The notes under the pieces: model-generated
Seen by the model: the letters and a program-made list of their open reading frames with translations, nothing else
Database searches by the model: none
What the model was told of the DNA's origin: nothing
Position numbers and translations under genes: made by a program
Part shown: positions 7,838-15,032 of the stretch, piece after piece
Layout of the letters: each line of letters starts with the position of its first letter
Position numbering within the stretch: the first letter of the stretch is position 1
DNA from: DATEOR01 sp046734455
GTDB lineage: Bacteria; Actinomycetota; Thermoleophilia; Gaiellales; Gaiellaceae
DNA length: 39,836 nt
Direction: 5' to 3'
Assembly (NCBI GenBank): GCA_046734455.1
Contig: JBKPRJ010000103.1
Coordinates: 1 to 39,836, forward strand

Positions 7838-8359
7838 CTAGTCGTTCTCGGACGAGGGAGCGGGCGGCTCGTTGTCGAGGAAGACCTGCTGGAGGCGATC
7901 GTCCACTTCGGCGAGGCCGTCCTTGGCCCACTGGATGCGCTCCTCGATGAGGCGGGACTCTTCGCGGAGCCGTTCCTTGCGCACGCGGGCGTCGTCCTCG
8001 ACCTGCCGGGCGGACGCGCGGGCCCCCTGCTCGATCGCATCGGCCTTGCGCCGGGCGTCGGCGTAGATCTGCTCGACCTCCTTGTCGGCCTGCAGCTTCT
8101 GCTCGCGCAGGTACGCCTCGGCCTCGGCCCTGGCCTGGCGGAGGATGTCCTCCGCCTCCTCCCGGGCGAGCGTGACAATGTGCTGGCCTGCCTTCTCGGC
8201 GGCGGTGAAGACCGCCGTGACGCGCGCGCCGATGCCCGAATCGTCCTCCGAGGTCCCAGCCTCGGGAGCCTGCGGCTCGGCCTGCGCCTCGACCTTCTGC
8301 TCCTCTTCCGTTCCCTCTTCCGCGGCCGCCTCAGGCGGCGCTTGCTTCATGTTCATCAC
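7838..8359 (-). CDS. Coiled-coil protein, DivIVA/ATP-synthase-b-like
   Basis: 173 residues. The first 45 are acidic and low-complexity (EEGTEEEQKVEAQ), then one long heptad-rich helix runs through about residues 60-160 (AREEAEDILRQARAEAEAYL and onwards), with an acidic-proline tail. No membrane segment or catalytic motif. The pattern resembles DivIVA/GpsB-type or F-ATPase b-like coiled coils, so a scaffold role in envelope or division is plausible but inferred from composition only. GTG at 8359 or ATG at 8356 may start it; TACTCT lies five bases before the GTG. The membrane protein at 8394-8999 lies immediately upstream in the same direction. Confidence 0.7.
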   Translation of the reverse strand: MMNMKQAPPEAAAEEGTEEEQKVEAQAEPQAPEAGTSEDDSGIGARVTAVFTAAEKAGQHIVTLAREEAEDILRQARAEAEAYLREQKLQADKEVEQIYADARRKADAIEQGARASARQVEDDARVRKERLREESRLIEERIQWAKDGLAEVDDRLQQVFLDNEPPAPSSEND

Positions 8360-8364
8360 GTCCG

Positions 8365-8370
8365 AGAGTA
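8365..8370 (-). promoter_or_regulatory. -10 hexamer TACTCT, leaderless-type
   Basis: On the minus strand TACTCT is followed by five bases and the GTG at 8359. This matches the TANNNT pattern found before many genes here, so the transcript probably begins at or beside the start codon. Confidence 0.4.
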
Positions 8371-8393
8371 TCGGCCGCTGCGGACGCCGGACT

Positions 8394-8999
8394 TTAGGCC
8401 GAACTGCGTTGGATCCCGAGACGCTCGAGCTCGAGTCGTGCGAGCGCGTCGTGCCGCCCCTCCTCGAGGTCGCGGTAGGGCTGCTGGCTGACCGCGAGCA
8501 GCCGGTCGTACGAGAAGTTGACGACGGCGCGGCGGGCGAGGAACTCGGTCAAAAGCGGATCGTTCGGCCGGGCGCGGAGGGCGCGGCGCACAGCGCGAGC
8601 CTCGTGCGTCCACGTCCAGCGGAGCGGGAGGTACAGGCCGAGGAGCGGCAGCGTCGGGATGAGCCCGATGCAGAGCGCAAGCAGCACGCTCAGGTTCTCC
8701 GTCGAGTCGCGGCTGTCCCGACCGCTTTCCTGCGCGCTGCGGCCGGCCGCCTCGACCTGGTCGGCCACGCCGGAGACCCGGTTGCCGAGGAACGGCACGC
8801 TGCCCAGCGTCCTGACAAGGCCGCCCGTCTGCTCGACGGCCACGCCGGCCGTCACCACCGTGTCGGAGAGCTCGCGGAGATTCCGCACCTCGCGGCCGAC
8901 GAGCAGGGCGAGAACGATCCAGAGCGCGACCCACAACACGGCCACCACGTCCAGGATGCGGACGAGCCGGACTCCTGCCGTCGGGAACGCGAGGCCCAC
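8394..8999 (-). CDS. Two-pass membrane protein of unknown function
   Basis: 201 residues. Transmembrane segment 1 is at about 14-35 (ILDVVAVLWVALWIVLALLV) and segment 2 at about 103-127 (LSVLLALCIGLIPTLPLLGL). The 65-residue stretch between them is polar and probably extracytoplasmic, containing RELSDTVVTAGVAVEQTGGL; the C-terminal 75 residues are rich in arginine and leucine and probably cytosolic. No known domain recognised. It starts with GTG; TAGAAG stands six bases upstream, so a leaderless mRNA is likely. The coiled-coil gene follows 35 bases downstream; the two may act together at the membrane. Confidence 0.7.
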   Translation of the reverse strand: MGLAFPTAGVRLVRILDVVAVLWVALWIVLALLVGREVRNLRELSDTVVTAGVAVEQTGGLVRTLGSVPFLGNRVSGVADQVEAAGRSAQESGRDSRDSTENLSVLLALCIGLIPTLPLLGLYLPLRWTWTHEARAVRRALRARPNDPLLTEFLARRAVVNFSYDRLLAVSQQPYRDLEEGRHDALARLELERLGIQRSSA

Positions 9000-9005
9000 G
9001 TGAGG

Positions 9006-9011
9006 CTTCTA
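9006..9011 (-). promoter_or_regulatory. -10 hexamer TAGAAG, leaderless-type
   Basis: TAGAAG, six bases (CCTCAC), then the GTG at 8999 on the minus strand. The spacing is identical to other leaderless candidates in the window although the last base is G, not T. Confidence 0.4.
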
Positions 9012-9025
9012 CCCCGGCCCCGCCG

Positions 9026-9062
9026 ACGCCACCCCACACGCGTTTTGCGTGGCGGGAGGCGT
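9026..9062. repeat. Imperfect inverted repeat between divergent genes
   Basis: CACGC/GCGTG around a GTTTT loop, then CCC/GGG and ACGCC/GGCGT further out, separated by small internal mismatches. It lies between the divergent starts at 8999 and 9078 and could be an operator or a structured leader. The mismatches make this tentative. Confidence 0.3.
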
Positions 9063-9077
9063 GGAAAGCAGGGGATT

Positions 9078-9395
9078 GTGGGTATTCGCAGGGTTATTCA
9101 CAAGCGGATCAGGCATGAGAGCCCGAACGCCTCGGTCTTCGCGGACGTGAACGCTGTGGTGGTGAACGTCGGGGCGAATGGACAGCCGAAAACCGACACC
9201 GATCCGGAGGGGTCAATGAAAAACGCCGAGGAGCGCCGCACGAGCGACGCACCGGCTGAGAAGCGGGTCGAGGAAGAAACGCCGGGGCGGGCAGCGCCGA
9301 TCGACGAAGACGTGGCCGGCGAGCTCAACGCAGCCCTTCCAGAAGACGAGCCAGAAGGCGGTAGCGATACGCCGGGCGGCTCGAACGCCGCCTAG
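9078..9395 (+). CDS. Small acidic protein, unknown function
   Basis: From GTG 9078 this gives 105 residues: a basic start (VGIRRVIHKRIRHE), a hydrophobic patch VFADVNAVVVNVGANG and a long acidic, disordered tail ending DEPEGGSDTPGGSNAA. Codons in the middle show the strong third-position G/C expected of genes here. ATG 9216 is the alternative start (59 residues) and has a near-perfect GGAGGGG four bases upstream, so initiation there alone, or at both sites, is possible. No family recognised. Its stop overlaps that of the opposite-strand gene at 9392. Confidence 0.45.
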   Translation: MGIRRVIHKRIRHESPNASVFADVNAVVVNVGANGQPKTDTDPEGSMKNAEERRTSDAPAEKRVEEETPGRAAPIDEDVAGELNAALPEDEPEGGSDTPGGSNAA

Positions 9396-9799
9396 TCCTC
9401 GCGCCTGAGCAGGGAGCCGAGCACGGCGCCGAAGAGCGCGTGCGCCGCGACCTCGTACGCGAACACGCGGCCGTTCCGCGCGAGCGGCGGCCAGGCACCG
9501 CGGCGCCGGTCCTCGTGGACGCGGTCGACGAGAGCCATGAACGGCCACAGGCCAAGGCTCTCGACCTGGGCCATGAGAACGCCGTTCACCGGGCCGCGAA
9601 GGCCGAGCCGCTCGAAGGTGGCACCGAAGAGCGCACCGTTCGTCAAATGGACGGCGATTGCCGTCTCGCGCCCGACACGCAGCAGGCCGCCGAGCAGCCG
9701 GCGGTCCGAATACCAGGGCACGCCGAGCACGCGTCCGAGTGCAGGCTCGGCGGCCGCCCAGGCCGCCGCGGCCGCGATGCCCGCCGCCATTCCCCTCAT
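9392..9799 (-). CDS. Small membrane protein, unknown function
   Basis: 135 residues. An N-terminal Ala-rich hydrophobic stretch (MAAGIAAAAAWAAAEPALG), a Gly/Ala-rich middle (HLTNGALFGATFERLG, NGVLMAQVESLGLWPFMALV) and a C-terminal AYEVAAHALFGAVLGSLLRR suggest three or four membrane-embedded helices. No domain recognised. The start codon lies 26 bases from that of the divergent MFS exporter, so the two probably share a control region; the two -10-like hexamers (TATGCT and TATCCT) overlap on opposite strands. Confidence 0.65.
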   Translation of the reverse strand: MRGMAAGIAAAAAWAAAEPALGRVLGVPWYSDRRLLGGLLRVGRETAIAVHLTNGALFGATFERLGLRGPVNGVLMAQVESLGLWPFMALVDRVHEDRRRGAWPPLARNGRVFAYEVAAHALFGAVLGSLLRRED

Positions 9800-9812
9800 C
9801 GTCCGGCGAGCA

Positions 9813-9818
9813 TATCCT
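9813..9818 (+). promoter_or_regulatory. -10 hexamer TATCCT before the MFS gene
   Basis: TATCCT, seven bases, then ATG 9826. On the other strand the overlapping TATGCT points toward the gene starting at 9799, making a compact divergent promoter pair. Confidence 0.45.
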
Positions 9819-9825
9819 CACCCGC

Positions 9826-11289
9826 ATGGCGGCCTTCACCCTCGAGCAGCGGCGCACGCTCACCTTGGCGGCAACCGTCCTCGGGTCGTCGCTTGCCTTC
9901 ATCGACGCGACGGTCGTGTTCGTGGCGCTCCCGACGATCGCCGAGGACCTCGATCTCGGGCTGACGGGACAGCAGTGGATCGTCCTCTCCTACTCGCTCG
10001 CGCTCGCGTCCCTCTACCTCGTCGGCGGAGCGATCGGTGACCGCTACGGGCGCAGGCCGACGTTCATCGCCGGAGCTGCGGGCTTTGCCGTCGCCTCCGC
10101 GTTCGCTGGCTTTGCCCCGTCAGGCGGCCTGCTCATCCTCGCCCGCGCGCTGCAGGGGATCGCGGGCGCCTTCCTGACGACGAACTCCCTCGCGCTCCTG
10201 CGCGGGGTCTACGGCGACGAAGCCGGGCGGGCGATCGGCCTCTGGACGGCCTTCACGACCGTGGCCACCATCGGTGGGCCTCCGCTGGGCGGCGCGCTGG
10301 TCGAGTGGGTCTCGTGGCGCTGGATCTTCTTCATCAACCTTCCGCTCGCCGTTCTCACCGTCATCCTCGCGAAGGCCGGCGAGTGCAACGAGCAGAAGAT
10401 GCTTCGCGTCGGCCGCCTCGACATCCCGGGAGCGACGCTCGCCGCCGTGGGCTTCGGGACACTGACGTACGGGCTCGTCGAAGGGCCGGACAAGGGCTTC
10501 TCGGAGGTCTGGTGGGCGTTTGTCATCTCCGTGCCGGCCCTCGTGGGTTTCTGCCTCGTCGAGGCGCGTTCGAAGAACGCGATGCTCCCGTTCGACCTCT
10601 TCAAGCGCCGGAACTTCGCTATGGCGAACCTGGAGACGTTCCTCGTGTACGGCGCGCTCTACGCGCAGCTCATCTACGTCCAGCTCTACCTGCAGTTCAT
10701 CGGCTTCTCGCCGTTCGAAGCCGCGCTCCTCGGAATCCCGGGCAGCGTGATCATGATCGCCCTCGCCGCCCGCTTCGGGAAGCTCGCGGACGAGCACGGC
10801 CCGCGCCTCTACCTGACCGTGGGCCCGTTCCTCGTCGGGATCGGCATCCTGCTGATCCTTCCCGTCACGGAGAGGAGCGACTTCTGGACGTGGGGGTTCG
10901 TCTCCATCGTCGTCTTCTCGTTCGGCCTCGCCATGCTCGTCGCCCCGATCACGTCGACTGCGCTCAAATCGGCGCCGTCGGAGTTCGCCGGCATCGCCTC
11001 GGGCGTGAACTCGACGGTCTCGCGCCTCGGCAACCTCATCGCCGTGGCGGCCATCGGCGTCGTGATCTCGCTGATCTACAACTCGCAGGTGGGCACGGGA
11101 ACTCCCCTCGCGCGGAACCAGGTCGACCAGACGCTTCGGGATGCGTCGATCGACGGCTTCCGGGTCGGGATGATCGTCGCCGCGGGTCTGGCCTTCGCGG
11201 GCGCGGCCGTCGCGGCGGTGGGCATCGTCAACCGCGAGGACGAGCCGGCCGACGTCAGCGAACAGGCACCGGCGCCAGCCGGAAATTGA
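9826..11289 (+). CDS. MFS exporter, DHA2 (EmrB/QacA) family
   Basis: 487 residues with about 14 hydrophobic segments, as in drug:H+ antiporter family 2. FIDATVVFVALPTIAEDL (about 25-42) is the characteristic TM1 motif, GGAIGDRYGRRPTF (about 67-80) is the MFS loop 2-3 motif A, and PPLGGALVEWVSWRWIFFIN (about 150-169) is the TM5 motif C region. Such proteins sit in the cytoplasmic membrane and expel drugs or metabolites using the proton gradient. ATG 9826 is chosen because it begins the family-like N-terminus; the frame upstream is arginine/proline noise. Its 3' end overlaps the convergent ATP-grasp gene by 35 bases. Confidence 0.9.
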   Translation: MAAFTLEQRRTLTLAATVLGSSLAFIDATVVFVALPTIAEDLDLGLTGQQWIVLSYSLALASLYLVGGAIGDRYGRRPTFIAGAAGFAVASAFAGFAPSGGLLILARALQGIAGAFLTTNSLALLRGVYGDEAGRAIGLWTAFTTVATIGGPPLGGALVEWVSWRWIFFINLPLAVLTVILAKAGECNEQKMLRVGRLDIPGATLAAVGFGTLTYGLVEGPDKGFSEVWWAFVISVPALVGFCLVEARSKNAMLPFDLFKRRNFAMANLETFLVYGALYAQLIYVQLYLQFIGFSPFEAALLGIPGSVIMIALAARFGKLADEHGPRLYLTVGPFLVGIGILLILPVTERSDFWTWGFVSIVVFSFGLAMLVAPITSTALKSAPSEFAGIASGVNSTVSRLGNLIAVAAIGVVISLIYNSQVGTGTPLARNQVDQTLRDASIDGFRVGMIVAAGLAFAGAAVAAVGIVNREDEPADVSEQAPAPAGN

Positions 11290-12427
11290 GCGCCGCCGCG
11301 CGCTCCCTCGCCTTCGCCACGGCGTCCTCGCGGGTCTCGCCCGACTCGTAGAGGATCGCGAGCCGGTAGCTCTGCGCGTCGTTCGTCCCCTGCGCCGAGA
11401 GCGGCAGGCCGGGCCGGACGAGAACCTCGAGGTTGTCCTCGGGGTCGGGGACGGCCTCGACATGGGCGTCCTCGAAGACGCGCATGACGTAGCTGACCGC
11501 GGCGCCGTCGGGGAGCCCGGTTTCCCAATGCGGGTCATTCCCGCAGGCGAGCTCGAAGAGGGCGTCGTAGGTCGAGCGACCGTGCAGCGCGAGCACAAGG
11601 GGAGCGAATTGCGAGGCGATCCGACCGTTCACCTCGATGATCTGGGCGGGGCCGTCCGCCGGGACGAAGAACTCGACGTTGAAGAAGCCACCCTCGAAGC
11701 CCAGCGCCGGGAGGATGCGCGAGGCGATGTCCGAGAGCTCGGCCTGCCGGGCCTCCGAGAGCCGCGATGGGTACTCGAACCGCTCGAAGCTGAACGTCCC
11801 CGGGTACTTGACGGAGTCGGTGACGCCGATCGTCACGACCGACTCGCCGTGGACGTAGCCCTCGAGCGTGACCTCGTCGCCGGAGAGAAGCTCTTCGCCC
11901 AGGAAGCCGTGCACCTTGGCCGGATCCCCGCCCGCGAGCGCCGCGATCTGCGCGTACCGGTTGGTGTAGAGATCGGCTTCGTGCAGCTTCTCGAGCTCGG
12001 AGACGTCGTCGATCCGGTACGTGTTCTGCGAGAGCCGGCCGACGACCGGCTTGACGAAGAACGGCGGGTCGCACGGAGTGCCGTCCTCGAGCAGGCAGAA
12101 CTTGGGTGTCGACTCCGGGGCGACGAGCCTTTGCACGTCACGTGAGGTCGGCTTGTGCTGGAGCGCGAGGATGCTGTGCGGTGTCGGCCCCGGAAGGCCA
12201 CGACGCTCGGCCAGTATGGCCGCGAGGAGCGCGGACAGGTCCTTCGTCCCGATGACGCCGTCTGCCGGAATCGACTCGGCGTGCTCGAGGAACGGCTCGG
12301 GCTCGAACGTCGCGAGCTGGTCGAGGTCCGAGCCTTCGTAGTGCACGTCGTAGCAGCCCTCCAGCCCCGCGGCGCGGATGGCGACGAGGTCCCGCTCCTG
12401 CGGGGAGAGAACGAGGATGTCTGTCAT
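11255..12427 (-). CDS. ATP-grasp domain enzyme
   Basis: 390 residues from ATG 12427. The layout is that of carboxylate-amine/thiol ligases: an N-terminal pre-ATP domain (MTDILVLSPQERDLVAIRAA), the ATP-binding strand PPFFVKPVVGRLSQNTYRI with lysine (about 124-142), the hinge region EVTLEGYVHGESV and the metal-binding end FFNVEFFVPADG...IIEVNGRIASQF (about 246-273). It therefore makes an acyl-phosphate and joins it to an amine; homologues include peptide-like ligases and biotin-carboxylase-like enzymes. Substrate unknown. The neighbouring divergent gene is the MetE-like methyltransferase, 62 bases away, but nothing proves a link. Confidence 0.85.
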   Translation of the reverse strand: MTDILVLSPQERDLVAIRAAGLEGCYDVHYEGSDLDQLATFEPEPFLEHAESIPADGVIGTKDLSALLAAILAERRGLPGPTPHSILALQHKPTSRDVQRLVAPESTPKFCLLEDGTPCDPPFFVKPVVGRLSQNTYRIDDVSELEKLHEADLYTNRYAQIAALAGGDPAKVHGFLGEELLSGDEVTLEGYVHGESVVTIGVTDSVKYPGTFSFERFEYPSRLSEARQAELSDIASRILPALGFEGGFFNVEFFVPADGPAQIIEVNGRIASQFAPLVLALHGRSTYDALFELACGNDPHWETGLPDGAAVSYVMRVFEDAHVEAVPDPEDNLEVLVRPGLPLSAQGTNDAQSYRLAILYESGETREDAVAKARERAAALNFRLAPVPVR

Positions 12428-12477
12428 GCGCGCGGCCCGCGCCTCGGCGCGAAGCGGGAATCGTACCCGCCGCGATT

Positions 12478-12483
12478 TAGAGT
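12478..12483 (+). promoter_or_regulatory. -10 hexamer TAGAGT, leaderless-type, for the methyltransferase operon
   Basis: TAGAGT, exactly six bases (AGGCGC), then GTG 12490: the transcription start should coincide with the start codon. The 62-base divergent spacer leaves no room for a SAM or cobalamin riboswitch. Confidence 0.6.
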
Positions 12484-12489
12484 AGGCGC

Positions 12490-13596
12490 GTGCTCCTTGC
12501 CCGCACCGACGTCGTCGGCAGCCTCCTCCGCCCCGCCTCCCTGCTCGAGGCGCGGGAAAAGCTCGAAGCCGGCGCGATCGGCGAAGATCGCTTTGCGGAG
12601 GCCGAGGACGCCGCGGTCGACGCGGCACTCGCCCTTCAGGAGGCGGCCGGCCTCGACGTGGTCACGGACGGCGAGATGCGCCGCCTCTCCTTCCAGAGCC
12701 AGCTCCCCGCCGCCGTCGAGGGCTTCGGCGACTGGGACCTGGATGCGTTTCTCTGGGGCGAATGGCACAGCGAGGATCTCGGCGACATGAACGTCGAGCG
12801 TCCGCCCCTGGCCGTGACCGGGAAGCTTCAACGCAGGCGCTTTCTCTCGGCGGATGAGTTCACGTACGCGCGGGACCGAACGGACCGGCTGCTGAAGGTA
12901 ACGCTCCCGAGTCCCTCGTTATTCGCCAATTTCTGGAACCCGGACCGCCCACCGGAGGCCTACGCAAAGCTCGAGGACTACCTCGGCGACGTGGCCGAGA
13001 TCCTCCGGGAAGAAGTGGACGAGCTCGTTCGGCTGGGCGCGCGCTACATCCAACTCGACGCACCGCACTACCCCCTCCTCCTCGATCCCGGCTACCGGGA
13101 CTTCTACGAGAGCCGCGGCTGGCCAGCCGACCGGTGGCTCGAGCTCGGCCTCGAGCTCGACAACCTCGTGATTGGCGACCACCCGGGCGTCACCTTCGGC
13201 ATGCACCTCTGCCGCGGGAACCAGGCGAGCCGCTGGCTCGTCGCCGGCGGCTACGACTGGATCGCCGCGCGCCTCTTCCCACGCGTGAACGCCGAGCGGA
13301 TCCTGCTCGAGTACGACGACGAGCGCTCGGGATCCTTCGAGCCGCTCGCCGAGGTTCCCGAGGACAAGGTCGTCGTCCTCGGCCTCGTGACGACCAAGAG
13401 CGGCCGGCGTGAGACCGTCGACGAGCTCGCGGCACGTGTGCGCGAGGCCTCCACGTTCATGCCGCTCGAGCGCCTCGCCGTCTCGCCGCAATGCGGCTTC
13501 GCGACCTCCATCCTCGGAAACGCGCTCACCCACGACGACCAGCGCGCGAAGCTGGAGACCCTCGTCCGCGCCGCCGAGCTGGTCTGGTCGGCATGA
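12490..13596 (+). CDS. Core-MetE-like (cobalamin-independent) methionine synthase family methyltransferase
   Basis: 368 residues, about half of MetE: only the catalytic barrel, without the folate-binding N-terminal barrel. DVVGSLLRP at the N-terminus and all four zinc ligands are visible: His239 and Cys241 (GMHLCRGN), Glu274 (ILLEYDDE) and Cys335 (SPQCGFAT). The zinc activates a thiol (homocysteine or another) for methylation; the methyl donor is unlikely to be folate because that half is missing. Known short relatives (YxjG/YxjH-like and core methionine synthases) use other donors. GTG start with a leaderless -10. Overlaps the MIO-less lyase by ATGA, so the two are co-translated. Donor and acceptor cannot be read from sequence. 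Confidence 0.85.
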   Translation: MLLARTDVVGSLLRPASLLEAREKLEAGAIGEDRFAEAEDAAVDAALALQEAAGLDVVTDGEMRRLSFQSQLPAAVEGFGDWDLDAFLWGEWHSEDLGDMNVERPPLAVTGKLQRRRFLSADEFTYARDRTDRLLKVTLPSPSLFANFWNPDRPPEAYAKLEDYLGDVAEILREEVDELVRLGARYIQLDAPHYPLLLDPGYRDFYESRGWPADRWLELGLELDNLVIGDHPGVTFGMHLCRGNQASRWLVAGGYDWIAARLFPRVNAERILLEYDDERSGSFEPLAEVPEDKVVVLGLVTTKSGRRETVDELAARVREASTFMPLERLAVSPQCGFATSILGNALTHDDQRAKLETLVRAAELVWSA

Positions 13597-15023
13597 CGGT
13601 CGTCCTGCGGGGAAGCGGGCTGACCGTCGACGACGTCGTGCGCGTCGCGCGCGCCGGCGAGAAGGTCGAGCTGGCACCCGAGGCGATCGAGGAGATGCAC
13701 GAGACCCGCGCGCTCGTCGAACGCGTCGTGGCAAGAGGAGACGAGGTGTACGGCACCACAACCGGCGTCGGCGCGCGCAAGAAGATCCGGGTGCCGCTCG
13801 AGGAGATCCCCGCCTTCAACAGGCGGTTGCTCGAGAACCACCGCATCAGCACGGGGCCCGATGCGCCACGGGAGGTCGTGCGGGCCACGATGCTGCGCCA
13901 CGCGAACATGCTCGCGAAAGGAACCTCAGGCGTACGGCCGGAGATCGCCGAGCGCATCGTGCGCGCGCTGAACGACGGAGAGAGCCCCCGAGTGCGGATG
14001 CTGGGATCGGTCGGACAGGGAGACCTCGCGCCGATGGCCGACCTCGCCGCACAGCTCTTCGGCGATGTCGAGCTGCTCGCCAAGGAGGGCATCGCCCTCG
14101 TCAACTCGAACGCATTCTCGACGGCGCTCGCGTCGCTGGCAGTCGCCGACACGAAACGGCTCGTGGACACGCTCGACGTCACGGGCGCCATGGACCTCGA
14201 GGCCTTCGCCGCGAACGTGACCATGCTCCACCCCGCGATCGGGAACGTGCGCCCCTACCCCGGCCTCTGCTTCGCCCTCGAGCGCCTGCGAGGCCTGCTC
14301 GAAGGCAGCTATCTCTGGGAGAAGGGCAGTGCTCGGAACCTGCAGGACCCGCTCACGTTCCGCTGCCTGCCGCAGATCCATGGCGCGACGCGCGACTCAC
14401 TCGACTTCACCAAGCGGCAGCTCGAGATCGAGCTCAACGCGTCACAGGAGAACCCGCTCGTCATCCCGGACGAAGACCGCATCGTCTCGGTGGCGAACTT
14501 CGACATCCTGCCCCTCGCGGCCACACTGGACTTCCTCCGCATCGCGCTCGCCCCGGTGCTGACGAGCGCCTGCGAGCGGATGCTCAAGCTCCTCCAGGGC
14601 CCGCTCACCGGCCTGCCCGACGGGCTCGCCCCGAGGCAGGGGCTCGCGGAGAACTCGCTCGGCGAGTTCGGCGTGGCCGCTCAGGCCCTCACCGCCGAAG
14701 CGCGCCTCCTCGCCCCGCCGGTCTCGTACGAGGTCGTCACCTCGACGCACGCCGAGGGGATCGAGGACCGCATCACGATGGCGCCCCTCGCGGCGCGTCG
14801 CCTCGCAGAGATGGTGGATCTCGGAGAGCGTCTCGCCGCGATCGGCTTCACGATCGCGGCCCAGGCGCTCGAGCTCCGCGAGCCGTCGGCGATGGGCACG
14901 GGCACGAAGCGTGCGCTCGGCCTCGTCCGCGAGCGCGTGTCCTTCATGGCCGAGGGCGACGGGCTTCCCTCGGACCTCGAGCCGGTGCGGGACCTGATCG
15001 TTTCGGGCGCGTTCGTGGCCTAG
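13593..15023 (+). CDS. Aromatic amino acid lyase (HAL/PAL) homologue lacking the MIO-forming tripeptide
   Basis: 476 residues, near the 500 of histidine ammonia-lyase, alignable along its length: VYGTTTGVG (52-60, with the Tyr of the active-site loop), NSNAFSTALA (171-180), QDPLTFRCLPQIHG (251-264), QENPLVIPDE and GIEDRITMAP (389-398, catalytic Glu391). The segment that is GSVGASGDLAP in canonical enzymes reads GSVGQGDLAP (138-147): Ala-Ser is replaced by one Gln, so the MIO electrophile cannot form. The tyrosine of QDPYSLRC is also lost (Leu254). Ergothionase, a known family member that eliminates trimethylamine, also works without MIO, so elimination of a better leaving group than ammonia is a plausible role. 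Sits between two methyltransferases; ATGA overlap upstream. Confidence 0.85.
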   Translation: MTVVLRGSGLTVDDVVRVARAGEKVELAPEAIEEMHETRALVERVVARGDEVYGTTTGVGARKKIRVPLEEIPAFNRRLLENHRISTGPDAPREVVRATMLRHANMLAKGTSGVRPEIAERIVRALNDGESPRVRMLGSVGQGDLAPMADLAAQLFGDVELLAKEGIALVNSNAFSTALASLAVADTKRLVDTLDVTGAMDLEAFAANVTMLHPAIGNVRPYPGLCFALERLRGLLEGSYLWEKGSARNLQDPLTFRCLPQIHGATRDSLDFTKRQLEIELNASQENPLVIPDEDRIVSVANFDILPLAATLDFLRIALAPVLTSACERMLKLLQGPLTGLPDGLAPRQGLAENSLGEFGVAAQALTAEARLLAPPVSYEVVTSTHAEGIEDRITMAPLAARRLAEMVDLGERLAAIGFTIAAQALELREPSAMGTGTKRALGLVRERVSFMAEGDGLPSDLEPVRDLIVSGAFVA

Positions 15024-15026
15024 ACT
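15021..15026 (+). promoter_or_regulatory. -10 hexamer TAGACT built on the upstream stop codon
   Basis: The TAG stop of the lyase gene is the first half of TAGACT, which is followed by six bases (CACCGC) and ATG 15033. The gene inside the operon could thus also be transcribed separately as a leaderless mRNA. Confidence 0.5.
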
Positions 15027-15032
15027 CACCGC

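Noticed and set aside
12428..12489. Possible SAM or cobalamin riboswitch before the MetE-like gene
   Set aside because: Only 62 bases separate the divergent starts and a -10 hexamer lies six bases before the GTG; no room for an aptamer.
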